This document shows, one piece after another, positions 47,811 through 58,191 of a DNA stretch of 64,000 bases. Within the stretch, counting starts at the first letter, position 1. Every line of letters starts with the position of its first letter. The notes beneath the pieces were generated by a model. It ran no database searches, was not told the origin of the DNA, and saw only the letters and a list, made by a program, of their open reading frames with translations. The position numbers and the translations under genes are program-made. The DNA comes from Isoetes taiwanensis (Eukaryota; Streptophyta; Lycopodiopsida; Isoetales; Isoetaceae). The stretch is from positions 1-64,000 of the forward strand of contig JAJEKV010000482.1 of the NCBI GenBank assembly GCA_021234155.1, read 5' to 3'.

Positions 47811-47954
47811 ACTTTGTCTGTACGGATGAAGCTTGCAAAATTCAGTTTGTCTTCTAGGAATAAGTTTTTGTCATCTTTTGCGAAGAATGTAGGGGGTAAT
47901 GCACGCCACCTGGCGGTTTCCAGCTGGGAATCCATAGGCGGTGTGCATTTACCC

Positions 47955-48010
47955 GACGTGGCCAATGCCACCTTCAAATTACTCCTGCCACGTCAGCAGG
48001 GGTATAAAAG
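47955..48010 (+). promoter_or_regulatory. Promoter-like region with inverted ACGT boxes and TATA box
   Basis: GACGTGGC at 47955-47962 and its exact reverse complement GCCACGTC at 47987-47994 lie just before TATAAAAG at 48003-48010. ACGTGGC is the ABA-responsive element/G-box core bound by bZIP factors. A plausible transcript would start near 48030 and use a GT near 48170 and an AG at 48540, just before the SnRK2 Met codon. Confidence 0.55.
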
Positions 48011-48289
48011 ATATTTTATGCTGACTGTGAATTCCTCCTTTTTGCTCACGCATTTCATTCCACCGAAAACCTTCTTTGAGCTATTTTTGTGGCACCAGCA
48101 TGTTTGGCTATGCCATTTTTGTTTTGAAAGCTGTTTTCTGGAGCGACAGGTCGAGACCTTCAAGAAGAGGTGATTCTTGTCGTGTAATTCCATGTCTTTG
48201 TGTATTTTTTCAACCTTATTTTTTTGTTTCTTTCTTACATCATGTTTTTGTGTTGTTTTTAGAGGTTTTCCATCGACATTTTGTGTTTT

Positions 48290-48400
48290 TGGGTTGCCCC
48301 AGGGGGGCAAACCCTCGTTTATGTGGGTATGTATATTCAGGTATATGCCGGCATATGCCTAGCATATACTGATGACTGCTAAAAACTGGCTGGTGCCTGT
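48290..48400 (+). repeat. MITE-like repeat M, copy 3
   Basis: Starts ggttgccccaggggggcaaa and contains tcgtttatgtgggtatgt and tatgccggcatatgcctagc. It sits in what looks like the 5' untranslated intron of the SnRK2 remnant. Confidence 0.6.
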
Positions 48401-48549
48401 AAGTGCTCGGTCATCCAGCCTATTCCTTCGCAGGCGGGGCTAACCGGATTCTTGGTGTTGCAAGACTGATGCGGATTCTAAGTTTGTGGCTTGTGCTAAT
48501 TGTGTCTTTTTTGGTAGACGGTGTGGTTTCTTCGGTTACAGGTTAAGTT

Positions 48550-48880
48550 ATGGATGTGCCGGGGATGCACGATATGGATCGATATGAGCTTGTCAAGGAT
48601 ATTGGGTCGGGAAATTTTGGCGTTGCCAGACTGATGTGGGACAAGAACACCGAAGAGCTTGTGGCGATCAAGTGAGCGGGCTTAAAAGGTATGTTGCTTT
48701 CGATATTCTTTGAGCCCATCAAATTCTTTGTATCAATCGACCACGGTCGAAATGATATTGATTTTGGGATTTTATTTTCGTGCATTGCCTTGGATCTTTG
48801 CGGATTGACAAAAATGTAAAAAGGGAGATCATTAACCATCGCTCACTACGGCATCCTAATATTGTGAGATTCAAAGAGGC
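48550..48880 (+). pseudogene. SnRK2 protein kinase, exons 1-2 only
   Basis: The ATG at 48550 opens [20 protein letters not shown] then [12 protein letters not shown] and ELVAIK: the SnRK2 start, Gly-rich loop and catalytic Lys of subdomain II. A short deletion after VAIK brings a TGA at 48673. Exon 2 (48804-48880) reads [20 protein letters not shown], but its acceptor is GG instead of AG. The rest of the kinase (catalytic loop, activation segment, C-terminal ABA box) is absent. Intact SnRK2s are ABA- and osmotic-stress kinases downstream of PYL receptors. The 5' promoter-like region seems to have been kept. Confidence 0.85.
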
Positions 48881-49519
48881 AAGTTGAATGATTTCTACAA
48901 AGACTTTGCCTGGAAACATACCATGCAGGATAAAATCGGTTGAGGTTTATGTTCAATTACAATTAGGTGTTCCATTTTTTGAACATGTGTGGGCTGGAAA
49001 TTGTTGTGTCCGCTTCGGGTTATGTTGGATCGGCAATGAGAACTTCTCGCATATCTTGAGCGCTACTATTTCTTAATCTACTTTCTTTGTATACATATAC
49101 ACGAAGGCGATCAATTCTCTCAATGGAAATCTTTGGGGAAAGACATCTTTCATCTATGGATGAGAGCAAGACCAGAACTTTATAGCATCCTGAGAAGGTG
49201 GGTAATGCAATATTGTAATTTGGGAAAGCACCAAAGGACCATTGATATATCCTTCCTTAAAATTTGAGAACAAAATGTTGCTTGAGCAACATATGCTTCT
49301 TGATCTCGATGATCCAATGCCATGCTTGCACAAAGCAGGGAGGGGTTATCTGGAAAGCCTCTATGTCCCACACATTTAAGTGTAACATATTTTATAATGT
49401 TGACCAACGGATCAACGTTAGGTGTAAACTGGATGTTTTTTTTTTGTGACGAAACATTTAATTTTACTTAGCTCTTTTTGGTATATTTCTCTGCTTTCTT
49501 AGACTACGATGTTCAGATG

Positions 49520-50290
49520 ATTTTGATTTCTTGCAGATTGTTAAGGAGAGATCCAATGGGCGCTCTTGGGTATAGGAACAGTCCTCGTGTCCGATAAAAG
49601 GACTACTTCTAATGATGATACCCGGCCATACAAGATGGAAGCTATAGTGGCTACAAGAAGTGGAGCTAGACAGTGCTTGATAGGGTTGCTGATGGCAACC
49701 AACAAAGCATTTTCTGTGGCATAACATGAGAGAAGAGCCAGTAATTTACATAAACAGAAAGCCGTTTGTATTGCGGAAGTAGAAAGACCATTCAAAAATA
49801 TGTTGGAATACACGGTAACGAGATATTGATAGAGAGAGAGTCGAACAAATGGAAAGAAGATTAAAAGAAGATATCTTAAGATAAGAGAGGCTGAGCTTTA
49901 CGATGGTGCTATAATGGTGAACCATGAGACGGAGGATGGACAGATATTTGATTCATGGGAGTCTGTAAATGCAGAAGTAGTGCAGATGTTGTTGGAGGTT
50001 TATGATTGTTTGCAAGCTGAAGGGTTTTGTATCAATTATGCACGTGTTCCAATAACTGATGTTAAGGCTCCAAAGAGTTCTGACTTTGATAAGCTTGCAA
50101 GCAATATTGCTTTTACAACGTCTAATGTTGTATGTGTTTTTAATTGCCAGGTATGATGAAGTGTTTGCTCATATTTGATGTTGCGCAATATATAGCATTC
50201 GAAAACTAAGTGTTTTTTGAGAAACAGATGGGACGGGGGCGCGCGATGGTTGGTACTGTGATTATATGTCTCATAAAACTGCGCAGAAAG
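49520..50290 (+). pseudogene. Paladin-like phosphatase-domain protein, internal exons
   Basis: Exon-like pieces match the plant Paladin (PALD1) homologue. About 49725-49815 reads REEPVIYIN and KPFVLRK, and in another frame EVERPFKNMLEYT, up to GT. About 49895-50150, after a small insertion near 49877, reads HETEDGQIFDSWESVNAE, YARVPITDVKAPKSSDFDKL and VCVFNCQ, up to GT. After a short intron, 50228-50290 reads MGRGRAMVGTVIICLIKLR, where intact homologues carry NCQMGRGRTTTGTVI: the two CX5R-like halves meet at this splice. Several frameshifts and stops are present. It follows the SnRK2 remnant on the same strand. Confidence 0.78.
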
Positions 50291-50639
50291 TCCTAATGAA
50301 AACCCGAAACAATCACGGATCCCCCCCTCCAAAAAAAAAGGGAGAACCTCACGTGTTAAACATTGTGCAACTTCAGATCCCAATGTGAACAGTTATGGGC
50401 AGGCTACACAGGTTTCTAGGAGAGTTAGCCCACTTACCATCTTCAATGATGACAGATGTGTAAGCTTTTGTTGCCATTAGTGCATTGTACACTTTTGTTC
50501 TCTACAATTCTTACTATGATCTAGGATATTATGTTGGCTTTAAATGTAAGAGGAAGATGGACATGCACCCTCCAATGTAATTTATCATATGCTTGGCTTT
50601 GTTGACTCTAGACAAGCAATTGTCTGTTGGTAGTGGACT

Positions 50640-51515
50640 GATGGGGGTTAAGTTGCAGGCCAAGCTATGGCGTCTAGTGAACATAGGGGCATCAGATCTA
50701 TGCGCAGACTATGAAAAGTAAGCACTCGCTCAAATTCAGCATAAGCTAGATGCAAGTTCATCATAGATGTTATGTGCATTGTGATTATGAACCTTATGTG
50801 ATTGCTATGATATGCATTCAGGGCCACGACGAAGGCGGAGCCGAGGCCACGGTTAATTACGAGGCTACTAACAGCAGCATTGTTCATATGTTTGATTCAA
50901 ATGGAACTAGTGTTATATTCCACAAGAGCACCTCCGCTAAGCACAAGAAGGTGCTATGGGAGTAGGAAAGTGGAAGGACATATAGGGAATGGGAGTTTGA
51001 GGGAGACATACTGCCCTTGCAAAGTGACAAAAACTAGGTGGACAAATTACACCTCTTTTTACATTTTACAGAGGAATTCCAGCAGCATGGCTACAAAGGA
51101 TGTGATAAAAGCCCTTTGCAATACAATGGGGTTCTAGACCAACACAGATGCCTGCCCGAATGTTATGCAGTATTGTTTTGGAATGATCAATAATGAACTA
51201 CTGTCTCAGCAGCTCATCATGCCGTCTGTTTTTCCAAGAACACTGGGCTCTTACATCGCCGTAAGTTTCTCACTATTCATTTACTGACAAATAGGCGGTA
51301 ATATTTTTTGAAGATTTACCATGTTGGTAACTTAATGCTCGATTACGAGAGAGCGCATCAAACACAACAAAGATATTACAAGCTGCTGCTAAGAACAGAG
51401 GCGTTGAAGAATAATGTGACAGGGCCACGTGTCGAGATTCAGGAGTGCAAGAGCGAACAATGCATATTGGAGCCAATTACTCAGAGTTTATTGGCAATGC
51501 ATTGGATGGATTAGT
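50640..51515 (+). other. Further exon-like segments, unrecognised
   Basis: Open stretches include TNSSIVHMFDSNGTSVIFHK (about 50860-50960), LSQQLIMPSVFPRTLGSYIA ending at a GTAAGT near 51261, and NLMLDYERAHQTQQRYYKLL (about 51329-51390) after it. They look like old exons on the same strand as the Paladin remnant but match no family I can name. Confidence 0.3.
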
Positions 51516-51519
51516 ACGC

Positions 51520-53694
51520 TATAGTTATAATCTTATCATCTTTCGAAAGGGTTTCTACTCTCATGCATGTTAGCAATATGCGCTATCCCTTAGGTAAGAT
51601 GTCTCTTTGTTAGAATCAACATCTTTCCTGTTAGTTTACCATGTTCTTTCATTTAGTGGTTAAACTGGCAGATATATATTCCTTTATATGACAATTATTG
51701 GGGAGCATATGAGCTATCCCAAGGAGACTGTACGACCAATATTGTTTGATTCCTTTAAGAATTTGCATTTGTGAACCACAGTCTAATGAGGAGGGCCATG
51801 CGGGAATTAGTTGGGGATGGAATTTCGAATGATGTATCAAAAAGCTCTTCAAGTTATTTTGCAATTGGGTTGTAAATCATAGCCTTGTCCTTCAAAGCAA
51901 CACTTGCTACCTGGAGTCTTGACAGAGTAACTGATAACCCAAACAAGTGATTACAATAAATCAAAACAGGGGAGCTAGGATATTTCCCCCAGTTGGTGCT
52001 GCTAACGCCATACGACATGAATAAACTATGCGAACTTTAATCGAGCTGCAAATGGGTTTTGGTAAGCTTTGAAATGTACGTTTGTTATTGTTATAAATAA
52101 TTGATTGGCTCTATTGAATAGGTCTATTTCGTTAGACTTCTCTTTTGTGAACATGTGACAAATAGTTTTGTTCTGCATTGATTGCAACTCATCGTCTAAA
52201 TGTAAAAACTAAAAAGATATTATGTACCCAAGCCTGACATGAGAATCATGAATCAAAGAACCACTTATAGGATTATACGTGTGTAAAGCTGCGTGCTGGT
52301 TTGGATGTGTGCATAGACATTCTAACACGTATCAACTCACAAGGTGTGCTTGGATGTGGGTACAGATGGCCTAGACCTTTTAACAACCTTATTGCTTTTG
52401 TTTCTCAACCTTCGGATTGAGGCATATACATTGGAATGCACTCGTTAAATAATTTAAAATTACGGCGTTGGCAAAAACTCCTTTCAAATTTTACTTTAAA
52501 ATAATCCATCAAAATTAGAAATGTTTTATCATTTGATTCTAAGGCCAACATGACCTTACAGAACTAGGATATACATTTTTATTTCATTGCTTGCCTCGTC
52601 AAAAGCAGCTCCCCTGCTTGCCCAGCCTAGCTCACAGGAATGGAATCTATCGTCCCATTGAGCGTTCCTCAAAAGCTGAATTGCAGAACATTGTGCTTCC
52701 ATAAGGTTGAAAATAAAAAGGGAGAAAGGAGAACAGAATTGCAATTACAAATAGATAGCTCTCGCACAATCCATCCATGCGAGTAAGATTACCCTAAGAA
52801 CTACAATCCATCAATGAGAAGCCAAATCCTTGATAAGCCAAATCCAAATCGATGAGGAGCCCAAGCCATGAGAATCCAAATAATTCCTATTGTTAGCTCT
52901 CACACAATCCATTGCTAAGACACCAAGATTACTTACTCCGAATCCTTCAAAAACTAAGATTATTGTCTACCTTGATTTCGTTGTTTAAAGTGCACAGATC
53001 AAGCATCATCTTTCAAAAAAGGAAAACACAACCCGATCTAATTCAGCCTTCAAAATCGAAGTCGGATAAGAATCCGATTAATTGGCTCTAATCAGCATAA
53101 TTCTCTGCTTAAAGGGAAACAAAGAAAGGAAAATGTTAACTTAGATCAATCAAGAAGACACTGAAATAATAGGATATTTACTGCAATGCAGTCAATTTTG
53201 TGTCGTCCTAAGAAGTATCTCAAGTCAACAACATGCACAACAAAGAGGAAGATTTACAGATAAAATCAGAAAAATACGCTTTAAGGTTTCTCATAGCAAA
53301 TGTTCTGCTTACACATCTGTAACCCACTTTGGCATATGGAAAATGATCGACAGCCAACACATACATGGTCAATCACTTGCACGTTTCCATGTACAAAAAA
53401 AAAAAAAAGCAATGGAAGAGCCGTGTAGAATAATGATACAACTAGCATGACCTTTGCTATATTGGGGTCAACATCATGCAAAAATTTCATCCTAGTTATA
53501 TGGAGCAATGCATCTGGTTGACACTTGCATATATTTCGTTGTCTTTAATGTCTTCCATTTTTTTCTTATTAGCTACACAATCTCCCTCTCCCTTCATGAG
53601 CGTCTTATTTAACATAGGAACCGAAAAAAATACACAAGGTTTTTGTGTGATCGAATATTAAGCGAATATAAATAGATTTTGTTCCAAATGTTCA
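51520..53694. other. No gene seen
   Basis: AT-rich. Small diverged repeats occur at 52750-52960 (agctctcgcacaatccat and agctctcacacaatccat). No coding or RNA gene is recognised. Confidence 0.5.
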
Positions 53695-53800
53695 GGGTTA
53701 TGGTTTTGAATTGATTGTCAAAACATGACTTTGAACTATGATTTAAGCCCCTTCACCCTCCGGCCATGGAGGGCAACCCTCCGTGCGCAGCACCTTGTTT
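53695..53800 (+). repeat. Dispersed repeat G, copy 2
   Basis: Pairs with 28785-28880 in opposite orientation. It ends in a hairpin ggagggcaaccctcc at about 53768-53782. Confidence 0.7.
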
Positions 53801-54187
53801 CTGGAGGTAAAGGTGTTCTTTGTGAAGGCTACTCGGTGTTGCTCGAGATTTAGTGACTGTTAGTGGAGATCAATGCTTAATGAAAGTTCAGGGAGAATGT
53901 TAGATACTCTTGAGTGCATCGGGGACAGTATTTTGTTGCTGTTAGTGGATCAATGTTAGGGAGCTTGATAGGGTTAATTCTAAGGTGTAACCGTGCTGCT
54001 TCAATGTCGTGGTTTAGTGTTAAGCTATTTCCAGTTGCATGCATGCAGTAAGTGAAGAGTTATTCTCACACGTAAGATCTGCAGAATTTGTTCGAGATTT
54101 TAAGGTGAGTTTTAATATCTAGCTTATAGATTTCTTGTTAATATGTTTGAGTAGTTAGAATCTAATGTTATTTTTTTGTTTTTGCAG

Positions 54188-56320
54188 GTTGCAATGTCAT
54201 GTCTTTTGTGGCTTCATTTTTTGGTTAGATTGTCTAATATTTTTGTGTTTAGTATGGTGGTTTCTAAAGGTAAAGAAATCGAGAATCCATCTTTTTCCCT
54301 GAACTTGACTGGTTCTGTGGCCTGTGAGGAAGAGGCAATGGATGTGGATAAATTCTTGGAAGCAAACCTGAATGATCACGTTGCTAAGTTCATGGAGGAA
54401 GTAAAACCTTGGTTTGTTGAAGACTTCAGGGATCTATAAGAGAGACAGAAAAAGAACCTGAGAATGACATATTTCTCCCTATTGATGATCAGATAATGCA
54501 TGACGTATATCATGGCGGCAGAGATGGTTCTTCAAAGGCTACAAATTGGGCCAGAAAGAAATTTGATGCTTGGAGAGAGTTTAAGAAGATTGATACTTCT
54601 GTTCCTATTGAAGACATTCCATTAAAAGAGATGGATGAGATTCTTGTGATGTTCATGATTTAGGTCAAGAAAAATAGTAGGAAGTTGTTTCCTGCTAGCA
54701 GGTATACATTTTTGCTTAAGATTTTTATTGCTTTTGTACTTTAATTCTAATTATTCTCTATTGTTTTTGCAGTTTGAATAACCTTTTCAGGACTATTGGG
54801 CGTACAATCAGGAAAAAGCAGGACATGATAATTGAAGAAACTGGAATTAATCACGAAAGATTTAACATCTTGCATCATCCGTTGTTTGGTAGGGCCTGCA
54901 AGGCTTTTATTGGTGCTGCAGAGCGGTCTCGGCGTGCTGGAGTTGGTACAATGAAAAAAGAAGGCCGCTGAAATTAGTTTTAAACTGGAGATCGAGTTAC
55001 TAGCAGATCGCGATCATCAAAATACACATAATACAGGTGTGTTTTAGTTTACTGGTTTTACTTTAGATTATTTCTTTAGTGTTTAATTCTTAACTGTAAA
55101 CTTTCTAAGTTTCTTATACTTTGTTTCAGGTTGCCAGAAGCGATTGTGTTATTATATGGTTTCTAGGTTTGGGATTCGAGGACATGGGGAGCTTCATGGA
55201 GTTCTTGATTGTGATGTCAGTCTGCGTAATGATGAATATGGAGACGCTGTCATGTGCAGGGAGCGGGTTTCGAAGAATTGGCACAACAACATGAATAGGT
55301 TTAACAATTCTCATTTTCACCCGCCAATTTGGAGCTACGAAGCAGACTTCGTCGAGACATACAAACAGTATGTTATCCATTTGCCAGACAAGGATAATGA
55401 TGAGCCACGTGCGTTTTTCTTACAAACTATTCCTAATCCAAGATATAATGTAAGTGTTTAAGTTTATTCTATTTCTATTCTTTTTTTCTTATAGCAGTCT
55501 TTAATTATTTTTTGTGTTGTTGCAGGCATGGTACCAGAAGGTACTAACGGGTATCAATAAAATTCGTGTTTGGTTGCAGTGCATGGGCAGTTTAGTTAGT
55601 GACGTGGAAATAACAAACAAGAGCAGACGTGTAACGCTAGTTTCTAGATTATCAATGGCTGGAGTTCCACCGGAAATCGAGATGCTGATAACTAGTCATC
55701 GAAATGTTGATTCTTATAAGAACTAAGTTATTTTGTTGTATTTGACTTTTTTATTTCTTTGTATCTGTTATTCTGAACTTGTATGTGTGTTTTTTAGGTA
55801 CGACAGAACTAAAGAAATGTAGGTTGATGCTGCGATGAACATTCTAGGATGTCCATATAATAACGATGTTCTTCAGCAGTAAAAGAATAAGAAAAGTGCA
55901 ATGATGACAGCATTTAATGCTGGGGCCAGTTGTAGTGGCAAGAAAACTTTACGTGCTAGTAAAGCTACAACTTGTGTGACTCTTGATGACAGTAAATTGA
56001 AGGTTGCAACTCAGGTATGTTTTTAGTATATTACTTTATTTGTGTAGTTTAATTGCTTTGTTTATTTTTTCTTTGCTTAGTAATTGTTTTTTATTTGCAG
56101 GTTCCAAATGTTGTTCATGTTGGTTCAGTTGCTACTAAGGATGTTGTCGCTGCTGAAAACGACCCTGTTGTGAATTCTGGTAGTGTGGGTATCACAAATA
56201 CGAGGCAACTTGAGATCACTAATGATGTCTAGGAGAAGTGTCTTCAATCATGTCCTCAACTTGAAGGTGGAAGTTATATTGCAAAGTCATCAATGAGTAA
56301 CAGCGGTGGACAATTATTCA
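54188..56320 (+). pseudogene. Crypton-like tyrosine recombinase (DUF3504/KIAA1958-type), decayed
   Basis: Six exons can be traced: about 54188-54701, 54773-55036, 55130-55449, 55526-55723, 55798-56013, 56101-56320, plus a 5' untranslated intron (GT at 54105). Exon 1 ends with NWARKKFDAWREFKKIDTS and DIPLKEMDEILVMF; exon 2 has SLNNLFRTIGRTIRKKQD and RFNILHHPLFGRACKAFIGA, the N-terminal SAM-like domain. Exon 3 carries RFGIRGHGELHGVL with the first catalytic Arg (55177-55179). Exon 4 carries TNKSRRVTLVSRLSMAGVPP: Arg at 55628-55630, while the usual HxxR His is Lys. It ends SHRNVDSYK; the Tyr nine residues after this His starts exon 5 (YDRTKEM). Breaks: frameshifts near 54437 and 54960, stops at 54661, 55820, 55880 and 56230, and a lost donor at 55723. 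The family is known from Cryptons and animal ZMYM/KIAA1958 genes. Confidence 0.72.
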
Positions 56321-56326
56321 TGGAAG

Positions 56327-57192
56327 GAAGGAAGGAAGGAAGGTACTTTTATCGTCCACGGAGACCAATCGGTCTATGGGACCCAATACAAAAACGCAGC
56401 AAGCGGATTACTGCCCGGATTAAAAAACCCCCGCCCCGAAGGGTTTTCGAGGGAAAAACCGTGGCAGCAATCAGCCTGCTGACAAACTGTGCTAATCATA
56501 TAAAATGCAGAAACATCCCAATATATACAGTCATGCACCACCCCCGTAGTGCCTAGTTAGCGGACAGCCAGGCGGGGGCAAAGGTGACCTCGCAGGTCCA
56601 GTACCTCCTGGATGTATGACCCCAGGGCACGTACTGACGGTGTGTTCATCAGCAAATGCAAGGGCACGTCCAGCCGTACTAAGGGAGCGTATCTGGCCCG
56701 AATCTGACTGAACGCTGGGCAACTCTGGAAAGTGTGAGACTCATCCTCAACGGCACCCGTTTGACAGCACTGACAGAGCCTGTCCTGGCGGGGCTCCCCA
56801 ATCCACCTGCCCGTCTCGATGCGAAGATGGTGGGCACCTGTGCGAATGGAGGCAATGAGCCTGCGCTTTTTCAGGGGCAGCTGGGAACGCAGGTAGAGCT
56901 GTGGGCCCCGGGCTAACACGGGGTTGATGTGCTCCTTGTAATGGGCCATTTTGACCTGCTCTAGAGCAATGGGGTCCCAGAGCTTGCCAAGGAAACAAGC
57001 ATCTAGGTACTCCCGCAGGCTGTCACGATCGGCCGCTGCGCCCAGCTGTACGCATCTGTGCTCCTGCACGTTCCATCTGGCGAACCACTGATCTCTCTTA
57101 CCCCTCCAACAGGCCCTAAGCCGCTGCGGACTCATGGCCACAGTGTAAGCCAGGTGCGGGAGCCGAGCATCACCCATGGGAGTAACGAACAA
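56327..57192 (-). mobile_element. LINE-B copy 4 (5'-truncated, TTCC tail), inside the recombinase locus
   Basis: The longest LINE-B copy. The end of ORF2 is open for 211 codons (57192-56557): a thumb-like part EQVKMAHYKEHINPVLARG, KKRRLIASIRTGAHHLRIE, then the zinc motif CQCCQTGAVEDESHTFQSC and SYIQEVLDL. The 3' region follows with the hairpin at about 56439-56448, and the tail is (TTCC)n on the minus strand at 56327-56341. The coding end has no stop or frameshift, so the insertion is fairly young. GC content is clearly higher than the host sequence. Confidence 0.92.
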
Positions 57193-58190
57193 GAAGTGTG
57201 TATTTCTTTCGATTTCAATATCTCATCCTTCGCAGGCTTCAGCAATAATGGAGAACACGTTCGCTGCTATTTCTAAGGTCCCTTGATTTCTGATGTGCAA
57301 AACATGAATCTTAGTTTGTGTTGAACTTTAGTTTCTGACGTGAGAACTTTCAGATTTTTTCTAGTTTCTGATGTGAGAACTTTCAGTATGATGGAAGTGA
57401 TTCATCTTTGAAGTGTAACCGTGCTTTTGAAATTCCAAAGAGTGACTTGTTGTATATTGTTTTAATTTGAAACAATGATCCAAATGTAACTCTCTTTTGA
57501 AATTTGAAACACTGGCGTTGTCTTAATTTTAAGTGTAGTATTCATTCTAAAATTTATAACTATAAATTTGAAACAATGATTGCTGTATAAATTTGGTGTA
57601 TGAACCTAACTGTAAATTTCAAACTGTAACTGTATCTGTATCAATATGGTGTATAACGGGAGATGGCGGCGCCACCAGAGCGCCGATAAGAATTCTCATC
57701 TAAAAATCATCTAAAAATCACCTAGAAAAAACTTAAGCAATAATCTTAAGTAATTTGAAGGTGACGTTGGTCACGGGTTCGCAAAAAAAGATTGCAGTAA
57801 GAATGGCAGATGACCCTGCGCCGTCTACTCACAAATGTGGAGCAACCAAGATTGGGGATTTATTTTTTTAGGGTATTTTAAAAACCGAGAAGGGGATGTA
57901 TCTAATGTTAATACTATCTATCTATCTAATACTGACTTGGCGTACGAGGGTATATACGAGCGTATGAAGGTAGAAAAGTATTGTTGAAGGCCACTTGACG
58001 GGCAATTTTTTTAATGAAAGTTCTGACGTGCAAGCAACAATATCCCGCGAGGGTTTTCTTTCTGTAGGATCATCCTAGCGGAGGCGTAATTTCGGATTTA
58101 GCTTCCCAAGGTCAGTTCTATACCTCTCAACTGTATCAAGCTATTTTTGTAAATTAATGGATTAAGTGTTTTTTCAGTCCGGCAATTTAC
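57193..58190. other. Recombinase 3' remnant, then ATG8 upstream region
   Basis: 57193-57280 looks like the continuation of the recombinase last exon after the LINE (FSNNGEHV or AIMENTFAAISK in alternative frames). 57340-57390 has a 30-bp tandem duplication (tttctgatgtgagaactttc). 57915-57935 is a short (CTAT)n. The rest serves as upstream sequence of ATG8; no clear TATA box was picked. Confidence 0.45.
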
Positions 58191-58191
58191 A

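Noticed and set aside
47814-48173. 119-codon plus-strand ORF
   Set aside because: It overlaps the promoter-like region and first untranslated exon; no family or conserved motif.
56531-56998. Second minus-strand frames over LINE-B copy 4
   Set aside because: They overlap the longer frame with the zinc motif; high GC makes chance ORFs long here.
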